Below the pieces are notes generated by a model. The model was not told the DNA's origin and ran no database searches. It saw nothing but the letters and a program-made list of their open reading frames with translations. A program made the translations under genes and the position numbers. Below are positions 50,542-62,902 of a stretch of 64,000 nt of DNA, piece after piece; the stretch's first letter is position 1; each line of letters opens with the position of its first letter. The stretch comes from Cryptomeria japonica (Eukaryota > Streptophyta > Pinopsida > Cupressales > Cupressaceae), in the NCBI RefSeq assembly GCF_030272615.1, contig NC_081414.1:519569185-519633184 (forward strand), read 5' to 3'.

Positions 50542-51480
50542 CTATTCCGATTGAACTAGTAGATCTGTATTTACTTTACTGGTTTCAAGTTTCATAGGTT
50601 TTGGTTCCAAAAACAAAATGCAAGGATTTTCATACTTTTTCTCCACACTGGTTTCCCCTGAGACTTTAGGATACTCATCCACTTGAACATTAGCACTCTC
50701 AATTATTCTCTGTGTCCTATTATTGTAACATTTGTAGGCCTTACTCTTGGTGGAATAACCAAGAAATATACCTTCATCACCTTTAGCATCAAACTTACTA
50801 ACATAGTCACCTCTCTTAATAAAACATTTGCTGCCAAATATCTTGAAATAACTAACATTAGGTGATCTACCATACCAATATTTATAAGGATTCTTGTCCT
50901 TACCTCTTTTTACCAAAACTTGGTTCATAGTGTAGATAGTTGTGCTGACAGCTTCTCTCCAAAAAGTCTTAGCTACACCTCCTTGTATCAATATCATCCT
51001 AGCAGCTTCAACAACTGACCGATCATTCCTCTCTGTAATACCATTCTATTGTGGTGTTCTCAGTGCATAAAGTTGTCATTTGATACCATTTTCTTCACAA
51101 TATCTAGTGAATTCCTCAAAAGTAAAGTCACCATCTTGATCTGTCCTCACACACTTTATCTTCTTACCACTCTCCTTTTCAGCTAAGGCCCTAAATGCCT
51201 TGAATTTACTAAATTCTTCTATTTTATCCTTCAATAAGGTGACCCACATTATCCTTGAGAAATCATCAATGAAGATCATGAAATATCTATCACCTTGAAT
51301 ACTTTTAGTTCTTATTAGTCCACAGAGGTCTGTATGAACCAAATTTAACAGATGTTCTGCTAAAAAAGACTTTCTCTTAAAAGTTGAGGATGTTATCTTT
51401 CCCAACTGGCATTCCTTACATAGAGCATTAACTAGTTTGTCCAGTTGAGGCAAACCTATCACTTTCTTGGACTTACTCAC
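50542..51480 (-). pseudogene. Copia B integrase (nonsense-broken)
   Basis: CKECQLGKITSSTF is the zinc-module end. LVHTDLCGLIRTKS and KCVRTDQDGDFT hold the first two DDE aspartates. FWREAVSTTIYTMNQVL and IFGSKCFIKRGDYVSKFDAK form the tail. It shares the reading frame of RT downstream. Part of the C-terminal half of the core near 51000-51070 contains a stop. Confidence 0.9.
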
Positions 51481-51559
51481 TTTAACAATGTTATCAAAAT
51501 TTAAATGACAAAATATCCTATGCCAAAGCCAATAATCATCTATTTTAGAATTAAATAGT

Positions 51560-52960
51560 TGGTGACTTTATGATTCAGGTGAAACAAGTTACCTTTAGTC
51601 TTCATGTCGGTTGCAATCAGTTCACTTTTTCTCCCATAGATTTTGTACATACCATTCTTAAACTCCAATGGGTATCATTTGTCATTGAGTTGAGAAAAAC
51701 TCAAAAGATTGTCTTGAGACCTTCAACCTAGTAGACATCATCTGCACTGCTCTTTTCATTAAGAGAAATAGTTCCCTTACCTTTAACCATGCAGGGTGAG
51801 TCATTACCAAATCTTACAAATCTGCCATCAAATTCCTTCAAAAAAAGAAATTTGATCCAGTCACTAGTCATGTGATGTGAACAATCACTATCAATGATCC
51901 AATCATTAGAATTATCCATGCAAGATACTAAAGCCTTCTGATCAGATGTCTCCTCTTTAATGGCTACAAATACAATGTCTTGATTAGCATCACCATAATA
52001 TTCCTCATCAATGATACCACCATCAACTGCAATAAGACAATCTCTTTTTTCTTTTCCCTTGTACTTCTTGAACTTTTCTTGCTTGTGCTCATTATCACCA
52101 TTAGGAAAGTTAGTTGCAATGTGTCCAATCTTATTGCATGCAAAACATTTCAAAGCTAATTTACCTCTATATTTACTAGTACCTCTGGGAAACCACTTGG
52201 CCAACAATGCTTCAAGCTCAGCTAAACTGTCTTCATCATCAATTTCTCTACTAGATCTAGATTCATAACTGTGACTGACATCTCTAATTTTCCTCATAGA
52301 TGGGTTAGAAACTGGAGCTCTAAATGCATATTCAGATTTTTGAACACTACCATCATAACCATTTAGTTCAAAATAAATAAGATTACTAATGATTGAGTCA
52401 AGGGTTATCTTGGTCTTGTCAATTGACTTTAGCTCCTGAATGGCTACAACTCAGATAGCGTAGACCGGTAGCAGGGTTCTCAACACCTTACTAGCCATTG
52501 TGGCATCTTCCACTTTGCCACCAACACTCTTGATCTCTCCAAATATCTCTTTTATCCTTTGACCATACTGTTGGATATTCTCACCTTCATCCATCTACAT
52601 GTCATCAAACTTTCCTCTTAGACTCTCTTCCTTGGAAATCTTCATATGTTCATCACTGCAATAAATCTCTTCAAGTTTCTTCCATAACTCATATGTAATC
52701 TCCAGACCATGGACATCAACATATTTTGCATCAGAAAAAGAATTGATAATAGCCTCTAGTGCTTGGTTGTTTTCTTGTTGCTCTTTCTTCTGATCATCAG
52801 TCATAATTCCACTAGGTGCAACATATTGAGTACCAACATGTTCCCAGTATTGATGACCTAGACTTTTGATATAAATTTTCATTTTGTCACTCCATATTCT
52901 ATAGTTCTCTTTGTTAAATTTTGGACCTTCCTTCTTCATCTTGTTCAACAAGATATTTAC
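51560..52960 (-). pseudogene. Copia B gag and protease (broken)
   Basis: Gag (52595-52951) has YRIWSDKMKIYIKSLGHQYW and LEAIINSFSDAKYVDVHGLE. A second part (51728-52297) in the same frame has the knuckle CFACNKIGHIATNF, in which the last cysteine is phenylalanine, and the protease motif WIIDSDCSHHMT, in which the catalytic DSG has become DSD. One frame change lies between here and the integrase. Confidence 0.85.
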
Positions 52961-52999
52961 CTCAATTTGTTAAGCTTAGACCTTAGAGGACCCGAGAAG

Positions 53000-53013
53000 A
53001 GATCTGATACCAA
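53000..53013 (-). other. Primer binding site of copia B
   Basis: Minus-strand TGGTATCAGATCTC, one base from the LTR terminus at 53015. Its first nine bases match the initiator-Met PBS. Confidence 0.8.
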
Positions 53014-53014
53014 A

Positions 53015-53802
53015 TGATGGTATGATGAAAGGATAAGAATCCGATCAACTACAGAGAGGGGGGGTGAATTAGTAGATAAAAAAACTGATAAAATTTCACC
53101 TAACTCAAAAATAACCTCTCAAAGTAAGCAGTAAACTGACAAGTTAAACCACTGAACTATAAATGCAATGTCATTGTTAGAATAAACCAGTTGACTATTA
53201 CAACAGATTAACAATAAACAACAAGAAACTTACAAACATCCAAATACATTTTCTGACATTAGTAAAACCTTATTTCTGATTTCTACCTGTTATCATAATT
53301 TATCAAAGTGGACTATGTAGTTAAGTAATTCAACCATAGAAAACATAACCACAAAAAAATTCACCACTTGACACATTAATTTTGACGTGGAAACCCAAAT
53401 GGGAAAAACCACGGTGAGATAAGACTCACAAGATAACTATCTGAACTCTTTTGAAGTTTGCCCTATTAGGAGCCAAACCTATTAAAGCTTTTACAAAAAG
53501 TCATGTTAGGGACCACCTGGTTAAGGGATTGACTATATTGCCCTATTAGAAGCAATACCTTGTGAGGAGTAACGTTGGTAAAGGATTTGAAATCCAAGCT
53601 AATGGATCACCTAGTTAGAGGATTTGTATAGTGAAGCTTGTTAGAGCTTACCTGGTTAGGGTATTTTACTGTTGTAATTGTTAGAAAACAAGAGTAGTTT
53701 TATGATCTACTAGAATAGCACTACACTTGCTTGTTCAGATCCTTTTCATACTCTTATCTACTTTTACACAAACTATAGATACATAATCTGGTTTGGCAGC
53801 TG
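53015..53802 (-). repeat. 5' LTR of copia B (truncated)
   Basis: Matches 47078-47885 of the 3' LTR and breaks off at GGTTTGGCAGCTG, where the other copy reads GGTTTGGCAACC. The break falls at the terminus of the inverted LARD LTR. Confidence 0.85.
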
Positions 53803-55720
53803 TGTAATGCCCTGCCAGGAAACCTCGAAGGGATTAAACTAAAATGGAAGAATAGAGTGCAATAAAAAAAAATTTTAAGTTAAACACAACACTATGATAT
53901 AATGAGATATCAAGTTCAGATTACACAATGGAAGACTAAAACTAACACCTAAAGAGTTACCCACCGTGATTACTTAATTCCACTTTTAACTTAACTCATG
54001 CAAATAGCTTCAATTAAGCTGACTAACTTAATGATAAAATAATACTTTAAGTAGGGATAAATTTCTTTCAGTAAGACAAAAATATAGATCACAAGATAAG
54101 GTTCATCCATTAAGATTTATTCATACCTTACGTTCACTCTTTTCATTAAAATATAAGCCATGCATCTAATTTTATAACTCACTCGAATTTCATCATAAAC
54201 TAATGACATCTTTCCATGTATACTTAATTTCCTTAAGAATAACTAAATATATTCCATTATTCTAATCTACATTCTTTCATGATCCAATTACTACATTTAA
54301 TAGATGACTACATACTTGCATTTACGATTAATTCCATCTAATCCACTTATACATGCTAACATAATGCTATCCATACATGCTAAAACTAAAAAGGAACATA
54401 AGAATGTAAAACACCACATAACACCAAATTGATCTCGGAGTTCACCCCTAGAGGGATACATCTCTGGGTCTTCTCAACTACAAGACCCCTCTGATAATTA
54501 AATAAGTTAAGAGTACATAAGGTTCACATCATTTACAATCTTGCCATCAAGGAAAATATAACCAATATACAAATGACCACATCAGTCAATAAATACATAA
54601 ATGATCCCTAGATAGGAAAGGATCCAACTGAACATAATAGAAGAAAATACCAAGGTCCATTAGAGCATCCACCAAACTAAGTCATCACAACCCAAAGTCT
54701 ACTAGGATATCAGGTACTCACAAAGGCATAAGCAACAGGACACCTCCACAAAAGTGCTCCTATCAAGATGACACAACATCACACTAGCAGACATAAGGGA
54801 CAAGTGCCATCGCACAACCTGGTATGGCTACCAAGGCAAGTCTTCATAGGTTCCAGCCCCATCCACTGGGTTACCCTAGAAAACTATTCCAAACCTTCGG
54901 CCCATCCAAGCCTCATGTGGACCCACACATCCTTTCGTGAAGACAAGGAGGATGGTTTGCCATCTTAGGAGTGGCATGTGGAGTCTGTACTAGCACTCAT
55001 CCCATGTGTGAGGCACAATTATCTTACTTAGTGATTCATTAACTAACACTCTAATATGCTATTAGGTTATCACTTATTAGACACACTTCCGATGGGTTAC
55101 CCAACAACCACTTTGGGCATGACCCCCAATCGAAAGCCACTTCCCTATACAACACTAGACTATACTCAAATGATCTCATAAACTAAGGAATACACATGGT
55201 CAAACAAATGGAGTTCACAATGGAGGAAACAACCATTTGGTCAAACACGACTTCACAAGAGGTTCTCTGACAGGTGGTACACAAACTAGAGACCTGACCA
55301 ACTATGATCAACCACGAAACATCATTCAACACCCGCATAAAGGATATGACTAATTACAACACCACCACAAAACAACAGTCAAACTCGAGACTGAGGACAG
55401 AAACAGGTATCCCAAATCAATCCATATGACAGGATCTTATCAAACAAAATAAGGTCTTGCCATTACTTAAGCAACAATGAGTACATAAATGAAACTTGCA
55501 TTGGCAACAATTGGTAGATACAATCTCTTTCCAAATTGGTTTAAACATAAAATGTCGATCAAGTTTTCTAAATGATTTAAGTTAGATTGTAGTTATCTAT
55601 CTCAACTAGGTGCAGATCGTTCTTGGTTTTCTAACTCTCTAAGGTTCATTAGCATCGAACATACATAAATATGCCATTATGAGTTCTTAAACCAAGTTCA
55701 CATGAATATAATTAAATAAC
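53803..55720 (-). repeat. Inverted LARD-family LTR fragment
   Basis: Begins TGTAATGCCCTGCC, the inverse of the LARD LTR end. It can be followed as the reverse complement of LTR2 from about 11415 back to 9430 (for example GTTACCC, GGTAACCATACC, CACACATCCTTTCGTGAAGA inverted). Similarity fades near AATATAATTAAATAACC (about 55705-55720). The intact terminus shows that a LARD-family element inserted into the copia B LTR. AGCTG (53798-53802) would be its target duplication. The 66-codon frame at 54768 is not a gene. Confidence 0.8.
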
Positions 55721-57111
55721 CATTGATGCTATGCAAAAAGGGAAGGTTAGTCAATGATAACAAAACACAAACAAGAAGAAAAGCCGAGTTGTTAGTGTCA
55801 GAAATCATAAACAAAATACTTTCCTACACAAGCATATCAAAAGAGATACCAAAAGCATGATAGAATATCTAACTAGGAAGGTAAATATGATGAGGCATCT
55901 CCAAATGCCTCCTAACATGATCTTGGCTTCTTCTCCTTTGTTCATCTCCTCTCCAAGTTCCAAAATAGTGTAGCTCAATAGCTTTTTGCACTATGGATGC
56001 TTATGAAGGTTTGAGATTAAAGTATTTGCTCTAAATGTGAATAAAAAAGCTAATACTATGCTATTGATACTAAAATGACAATATATGAGTTGATTATGCT
56101 AAAATGCTCTCTCAAAATGCCTATAGCTTAAATGCATACAAGTTTTCAGGATTTGGATTATGAAGAAATGGGCTCTATTTATAGGAAAAATGGAGCAATG
56201 CATGGTTGAGATTGAGCAATCTCAACAAGAGTCAGGATTGAATGATTTCAAATCTATGTGAGGGCTTTCAACCCAATCCCAGGATGACAAGTGTCAATGT
56301 GAAATAGGTTGAAAGGAGAGAGAATAAGTATTAAATGCTTGACATGACCTTGGGAGTTAAGGTCAAGGTTAGTTGAATGAATAAACTCTTTATTCAAAGA
56401 ATAAAAGCTTTTATCCAATGGATAAACTCTTCTGCAAAGGCAAAAGGGATAAACATGGTCAAAGCAATAAATGCTTGAGGAGACATATGAGTGCAAGTTG
56501 AAATAACCATAAATGGTAATGTAAGAGCCATTAATGGTCATGTAAGAGCCATTAGTGGTTTTGGAAGACTTTGGAGTTGAAATTGTTGAACACACAAAGC
56601 ATTAAATACTTTTCAAAGACTTTGGAGTCTTTGAGAAGTGACTTAAAGTTGCTCAGGAATGTGACAATAATTAGGGAATGGACTAGGCTAATTAGGAAGG
56701 GGTTAGAAGAATCTAGAAGGGGGTTTAGGAATGCAATTAGATTTGGTGGGTGAGGGAAAATAGAATTTTTATTTAATATAAATTAGTTTATTTCAATAAA
56801 TGTGTGCAAGTTGCATTTGTAGGAAAATGCAAGTGGGGTGGGATAAATGATTTAAATAAATATTTTATTTAATTTATTTAAAAGAGGAAAAGGGGGATTT
56901 AATTAAATAAATAGATTTTATTCATTTAATTGATTTGAATTTGGTTTAATGAATTAATTTAAATAAATTGAATAATTTATTTAATTAATAAGAGAACGTT
57001 TGAAGATGAATTAATAAAATATTAATCTAATTAACTGATGGCTAGTGGATTTTTAATCAAAAAAAATAACAATTATTTATTTAATTAAGCTGGACAGATT
57101 TGTGTGACTAC
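55721..57111 (-). repeat. 3' LTR of gypsy D (left end approximate)
   Basis: On the minus strand the LTR starts TGTAGTCACACAAATC at 57111, just after the PPT. The left end is uncertain: near 55721-55735 sequence changes from LARD-like to unrelated text. A 1.4 kb LTR with a TATA box ~930 bp from its start fits a normal U3/R/U5. The alternative is that the LTR runs on to 53803, making gypsy D a distant relative of the LARD. Confidence 0.65.
56175..56184 (-). promoter_or_regulatory. TATA box of the gypsy D LTR
   Basis: Minus-strand CTATAAATAG within CCTATAAATAGAGCCC, a strong TATA-box match in the LTR and the only clear one there. Transcription would start roughly 30 bp below it. Confidence 0.65.
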
Positions 57112-57128
57112 ATTTGCCCCTCTTTGAG
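57112..57128 (-). other. Polypurine tract of gypsy D
   Basis: Minus-strand TCTCAAAGAGGGGCAAA directly precedes the LTR start. Plus-strand 57129-57670 contains no recognisable gene. Confidence 0.75.
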
Positions 57129-57670
57129 ACAGTGTGGTTTATCGCGTTGTTTCAAAGAAAGAAAACCTGGTGTGAAGGAATGCCCCATAAAATGTAAATT
57201 TAATGGGTGGTATGCCCCCTCGAGAGATGGGCCAAGTTTTTTTGAAAAATCGGGCGATCTCTCAAAAAAGAATGAAAATTGGCAGGGTGGTAGAAGAGAA
57301 GAAATTAGCAATAATGGAGAATGGAAGAAATCAGAGTGAAAATGGAGAAATGGGGGGCTCGGGAAGTGCACGGGGACCATGGCGGTGAGCAGGGGAAAAG
57401 TTATGGTGACGACGAAGGGTTTAAATGGGGAGAAAGGGGTGAAAACATGATCATTTGTGACCGCAACCAGTGTGACACTATAGCTCTGATAGTGACTTTT
57501 GAGAGGAGCGAGTAGCAGTTAGGATGTCGGTACCTATTGCAGAGCACCATTTTGAGTGAGTTCATCAGTTCCAGTGGCCAGACGACTACGGAATAGCGGT
57601 ATGCAAATTGGAAATTTTGATTTTTATGCATTTTTTTCATGCTTTTTACTGAGTCCAAGTTGAGTCGGGA

Positions 57671-57975
57671 CAATAGCGCTGAAACTATGTTTTGGCGCTA
57701 TTGTCCAATTAACTAGTGCTATTGTGCCGCAATGGCGCTATTGTGGTGCTGTTTGAGCGCTTTTAAGAATTTTAGCGCTATTGTAGGTTTGTTTAGGTGC
57801 TATTGTTTGAGGAGCGCTATTAAGGGGTCAATTGAGCGCGTTTGTGTTTAAGCAGTGCTATTGTATAGTTGTTGTAACGTGTTTGTAGTTTTAGCATGTT
57901 TGCATAGCTGATTAAGCACTTTTGTTAGGGGTTTAGCGCTATTATCAAGAAGTAGAGTGTTTGTTTGCAAGATAA
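57671..57975 (+). repeat. 20-21-bp-period array of AGCGCTATTGT words
   Basis: About fifteen imperfect units follow each other with spacing of 18-22 bp. The best read AGCGCTATTGT (57694, 57736, 57773) or variants TGCTATTGT, AGCGCTATTA, AGCACTTTTGT. AGCGCT is a palindrome. The period is not a multiple of three. It lies 230-530 bp upstream of the antisense PMD frame, in the position of a promoter for that gene. Confidence 0.8.
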
Positions 57976-58225
57976 TGGATGCCCCAGTTTGTGTGAAAAA
58001 TATCTCCGGATGCCAAATTTGGATGGATAGGGACGCGAAGTGGGAGTTGTTTTGAACCATAGCAGCCTGATAAGATGTAGGTCATTAAGATAAATGCCTA
58101 TTAAAGTCTAGGTGTGCTATGATTGCTTACCTATTGAGACCGGAAGATACTTGATCAAAGTATCTGTTGATAGTCTAGGTTTAAATTTTAAGAAAGTTTG
58201 AAAACAAAACAACTGATGATGATTG

Positions 58226-60262
58226 ATTGATGCCCATGTGTAGGAGGATCTACACGTGTTACAGTTACATGAGAGACATCCAGCGACATAGGGGTTGCGG
58301 GATTGGCTGACAGAGGCCGAGATCGACTATATTGCAGCTACTAGTTTATATGACGTGATGCACATGCCCGTGATTTGGATGAATCATGGATTGATTACCG
58401 TGTTAGCAAAGTGTTGGCACAGTGAGACGTGCACATTTCACCTTGCGCAGGGGGAGATGATAGTGACCCTAGAGGATGTGTGGTGCATCCTGCATATTCT
58501 GATTCAGGGGGAGTTGGTTACATACAATAGATCTTGGGGGAATCTAGCAGTACAAAGATTCTTTGATGAGGATGTATTTGTTGATGATGGCTCCATTGCC
58601 TAGGAGGAGATTGCTACATTATATGAGAATTTACTTGCAGTTTTGTTTGGCATTGTGGGAGGATTACTATGTCCTGATAGGCGCTCGCATGGTCTGGCCG
58701 TTAGATGGGGATAGGTGATAGAGAAGATGATTACAGAGGGTACCCGATTTTCCTGGGGACCATGCATGCTGGTGCACCTATATCAGGAGCTGCATGAGGT
58801 GTTATACTATAGGAGGGGCTCATTAGTAGTGGGAGTGACGCTGCTACATATTTGGGTGTGGGAGCACTTACCAGTGACTCGACCAGTGAGCCTCAGATTT
58901 TGAGCAGTGGATCAGTCGTATATGTTTATGTATAGCGGTATGATGAGTCAGCCCCACCTGGGGAGGTTAGAGTGGTGGCAGCGGGCATTGGATGATCTTG
59001 ATGTAGTGATATGGAGACCTTACCTGGAGTGCGAGCCCTGGGATGATGATACGGAGGCATTGCCCTATGTATTTATGACCCGATTCCTCATTGGGAGGAC
59101 CTCATATCATGTAGAGAGACAGGTGCCAGGTAGAGTGATGAGGCAGTTTGGACGGCAGCAGGGACTGCCTAGGGGATCATGGGAGTATGCTAGAGTGGTC
59201 TGAGAGAGATATGCATGGGGACCAATACTTCCATATGATTAGGCACTAGTAGAGTTTCAGATGCTGCAGGCGAGACCTTGGGACATATGACCAAGGGTGG
59301 TGGATGCAGGGGTATCGGATGAGTATACGCAGTACATGGTGGCTCATCTGATTCTTCGGATATTAGATCCGATGGAGCCGATGCCTGATTTTGAGAATGA
59401 TAGGGGATAGAGATGGAGGAGGAGAGGAGGTCAAGGACCTATGGTAGCTGGACGAGGGAGAGGAGATGGTGGAGATGGAGGAGGGAATGGAGGAGGAGGG
59501 GGGATGGGGGAGGTGGTGGAGGAGGTGGTGGGTTGGGTAGTTGGATCTAGTGAAGAGGGAGAGGCGGATTGCCACTATGGATATCTTAGGGACCGTTGAT
59601 GTAGGGAGGAGTTAGATTGGGTGGGAGAGGTATGGAGAGGGAGATCCTGATGGACAGAGGGGAGGGAGCCACTGGAGAGGGATATACCGGTGAGGTAGCT
59701 ATGGAGACAGGAGAGGGATCAGGTGGAGATATGTGGGAGCAACTGATAGTACATTTGCAGTCTTGACTTGAGGCATCTGAGACACAGGTGGAGGATTTGG
59801 AGGTAGAGGTTGCAGCTAGAGATGTGCAGCTATTTGCATGAGAGTCAGAGCTGACTGTAGTGCTGCAGGAGATAGATTAGGCCATGGACAAAGTGATCCA
59901 GCTATAGGAGAGAGTGAGGGTTTTGGAGGGAGTATAGGGACAGGGGCCATCTGTGGAGGCATTGGCGAGGGAGGTATGGAGAGAAGGTAGAGAGGTTTAT
60001 TATTGGTAGGGCCTATATGAGCAGGTGGTACCATCCAGTCAATGAGCATTGAGCTATTCGCAGATGCGGCAAGCCAGATCAGAGCAATCCTAGAGGATGC
60101 AGAGTAGTGGGGGTGTGATGGGTCCTCTATGGAGAGACAGGTCAGGGGGTGCAGGAGCTAGTGGGGGATTGATGGGGCCTCCATGGAGAGATAGATCAGA
60201 TGGTGCAGGGACCAGTGGGGGAGGAGGTGGTGATGGTGGTGTAGCATCTGGTTAGAGTGGCA
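58226..60262 (+). pseudogene. Antisense PMD gene of gypsy D, nonsense-broken
   Basis: One plus-strand frame runs from about 58226 past 59408 without a frameshift. It encodes LHVLQLHERHPA, GLRDWLTEAEIDYIAATSLY, MHMPVIWMNHG, TFHLAQGEMIVTLEDVWCIL, FSWGPCMLVHLYQELHEVLY, LEWWQRALDDLDVVIWRPYL and RQVPGRVMRQFGRQQGLPRG. This is the plant mobile domain family (Pfam PMD; MAIN/MAIL1 relatives). A glycine/arginine-rich stretch, a coiled coil (SETQVEDLEVEVAARDVQLF, ~59770) and repeated GPxWRDRSxGAG motifs (60120-60215) follow. Stops at 58241, 58289, 58601, 58712, 59240 and 59408 are TAG, and those at 58901, 59201 and 59288 are TGA. It is tail-to-tail with pol. Its role in the element is unknown; MAIN-type host proteins act in silencing and genome stability. 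Confidence 0.85.
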
Positions 60263-62902
60263 TCTGAGAGAGCATTTTGCATATATGTATTTTATCATTG
60301 TTATTTTTGGACTGCTTGGTAGCTGATTTTGTAGACTTCATTGGACTCTGATACATGAGATGATATATATGAGGAGATCCCATTTTTTGATTTATATGCA
60401 TATTGTGATGTATGGATGCTATGCAGGATGGTGTTTTATGAGTTTTATGCTTAGATGGATATGTGTATATGTATGCATTTATGAGATGATTCCTATATGC
60501 ATGGTTTTATGATGATTTATGATATTCGATACTGACATATGAATGCAAGTTTATACATGTGTGCATGTTTTGTTTGATGTAATGCTTTATGTATGTAATG
60601 CCATGATGATGATGTATGCTTATGATTATTTATGGATAGGATTTTGGTGTTTCCTATTTTGATATAATGATAAGATAAGGATATGCAATGATAAATGCAA
60701 TGTTTTTGAATGAATGATTATATGTATGGATATGCATCTTTGATGTTGTTAGATGAATGAAAAATGGAAAAACAAATGTAAAGTACAAATGTTTATATGA
60801 TGATGTCTAAATGAATGCATATGTATAATGGATATATATAATGGTATGAACCAATGTTTGGAGACAAATGGTTTTATGATTTTAAATCCTTAAATATGAT
60901 TAAGTAAAAATGATAATGCAACTTATGGTTTAATAACTGCACCTTAATGCAATTAAAAAAGGATAATGAATGCAATGTAAATGAATCTTAAAATGAGCAT
61001 AATAAGATACTTAATAATGGATGAATGAATGCACCTTTCAACTAATGAATAGATAAATGAATGCATGCAATGATAAATGATAAAGGATGATAAAGAATGA
61101 TAAAATGATAATTGATAACTATATGAATGCATAGCAAATGGTTAATACAATCAAGGACAATTTGATCATATGAATGAATCTAATCATCATGATTATGCAA
61201 TGATACAAATGATTAATGAAGACTAATGTCAATAAATTAAATGAACTATATGAAATTTAATTTAAAAATGACATGAATGTACTTAATGCAAAATGCAACT
61301 AAATGTAATGATGATATGACCATGATGAATGCAAGGTTTTTTAGACTTTGCATGATGCATTGATGATGTATTAGAGTACTCGGTCCCGATTGTATCCAAA
61401 ACCAGCTCAATTCTTACATAACTGTTCATATTAACCTTGCTCATATTTGCATACAAATCATACATATGAATGAGTGAATGGATGGGTGATATGCAATGGA
61501 ATGCAACATATAAACAGATGAGATGAAATGATGATCCATAGTGCTCTATTTTCATCATTAAGCTTTAAAATGTTGTAAGAAAATACAAGCATCTTGACAT
61601 AATGATTCAAGATGACCTGAGTAGTTCTTACATGGATTTTGATATAGCAAGTTAATACAAATGACTTGATATAATGGGTCAAGTTGACCAAAGTATTGCT
61701 TGCGGAACAGACAAGGATCATCTCCGTTTATGCATGACTTGGATCATCCTCCTTGATCTTGAATTGATCATATCCTGAGACAAGTTCACACGTTAATAAG
61801 AGATAAAACCTTTATCCAATTTGGATGAGGTAGGAGGAACCAAAGAAAGAGAATTTGTACCTGCAAGAAAATAGTATGGACATAAAGAATAAAGAATATG
61901 GATCCTTGGTAATGGTTCATGCTCATATGGTCGAGGTATATGTTGTAGTGAGAAAGCCGTAATGATCTATGACTGCATTTTGCATAAGATCACATAGCTT
62001 AGTGAACTTCCCACGTAGACACCATTAGTACATGCCCCAAAACTTCATCGAAATAATGCGCAGATGATACACAAACAATGCTGAAAGATCCTGATATAGA
62101 TAGAGGAATGAATTACTCACAAATTAACCAAGTATTTGATAGCTTAACACAATTTTCTTGTCAAAGAAAATATCGTTTTGTCTTTGTTTTGGTAAGGAAG
62201 GATGCATCCTTGTTGAAGACAGTTTGATTGTTGATGTCGATTGTTTTGGTCAATTTTGAGAAGTGATCATCATGCAAGTATTTTGTTCAATGTTTGCTTG
62301 GTATTTGCTTGGATTAGTATGTACAATGTGCAGCCATGTTTTTGTTTTGATTTTTGATGTTTGTCTGATGTTTTTGGATTTTGAATTGTTTTGAATGTTT
62401 TTTGGATTTTGAATTGTTTTGAATGTTTTTTTGGATTTTGTGATTGTTTTGGATGTTTTTGGATTTTGTGAGACATTTTTGAATGAAGACCCCAATGAAT
62501 CACAAGTAATGGAGAATCCACTTCTATCAATAGGTTAAGGGCATTGCCCCCAGTTTAGACATGACTATGAAAAAGTGGGATGCAAGACGCATGGAGTACT
62601 TTCTTAATTGTAGATAAATAACAAGCCATGGTTTTGGACAGATGGATGTATGTATGAAGTGAATGTGATCGCAACAAGTCTGAAAGACAATGGAGCCATA
62701 GCCTTTACGAGTGGTGCCTATTTGCCAGGTTTTCACCATCGTACTTGCCCAAGGTGCCACTAGAGTGGTTGTTCACCGTTTGGATGCATGATTTTTTTCT
62801 CTTACTCTTTTTGGTGTTTTTGTATTTTCTTCAGGTCATTTATCTGGATGTTTTTGGTATTTTTGCCAGTATATATGGGAGCCTGATGCTCTGTACAACT
62901 TT
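60263..62902. other. Non-coding spacer between gypsy D PMD gene and pol
   Basis: 2.6 kb with no gene. 60430-61340 is low-complexity, dominated by ATGAATG/AATGATAA words. The rest is unique-looking but full of stops on both strands. Confidence 0.7.
62340..62480 (+). repeat. ~30-bp tandem repeat in the gypsy D spacer
   Basis: Four units around TTTTTGGATTTTGAATTGTT and TTGAATG, with spacing of 28-31 bp. The frames through it (short K/Q/N-rich peptides on the minus strand) are by-products. Confidence 0.8.

Larger units (their letters stand above)
47078..53802 (-). mobile_element. Copia B: SIRE-like element nested in copia A
   Basis: Minus orientation: truncated 5' LTR (53015-53802), PBS, gag-pol, PPT and 3' LTR (47078-48493). 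Interrupted at 53803 by an inverted LARD-family LTR. AGAAG (47073-47077) should be the target duplication, with its partner outside the window. Pol is much better kept than in copia C, suggesting a younger insertion. Confidence 0.85.

Noticed and set aside
57108-57388. Overlapping 61-90-codon frames on both strands near the gypsy D PPT
   Set aside because: They cross the PPT and LTR border and have no recognisable motif.
57671-57975. Regular array considered as a CRISPR-like array
   Set aside because: Units are imperfect and contiguous, with ~20 bp period and no distinct spacers, and the context is a plant retrotransposon.
62250-62530. Lys/Gln/Asn-rich frames of 81-86 codons on the minus strand
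   Set aside because: Produced by translating a ~30-bp tandem repeat in two frames; no conserved domain.
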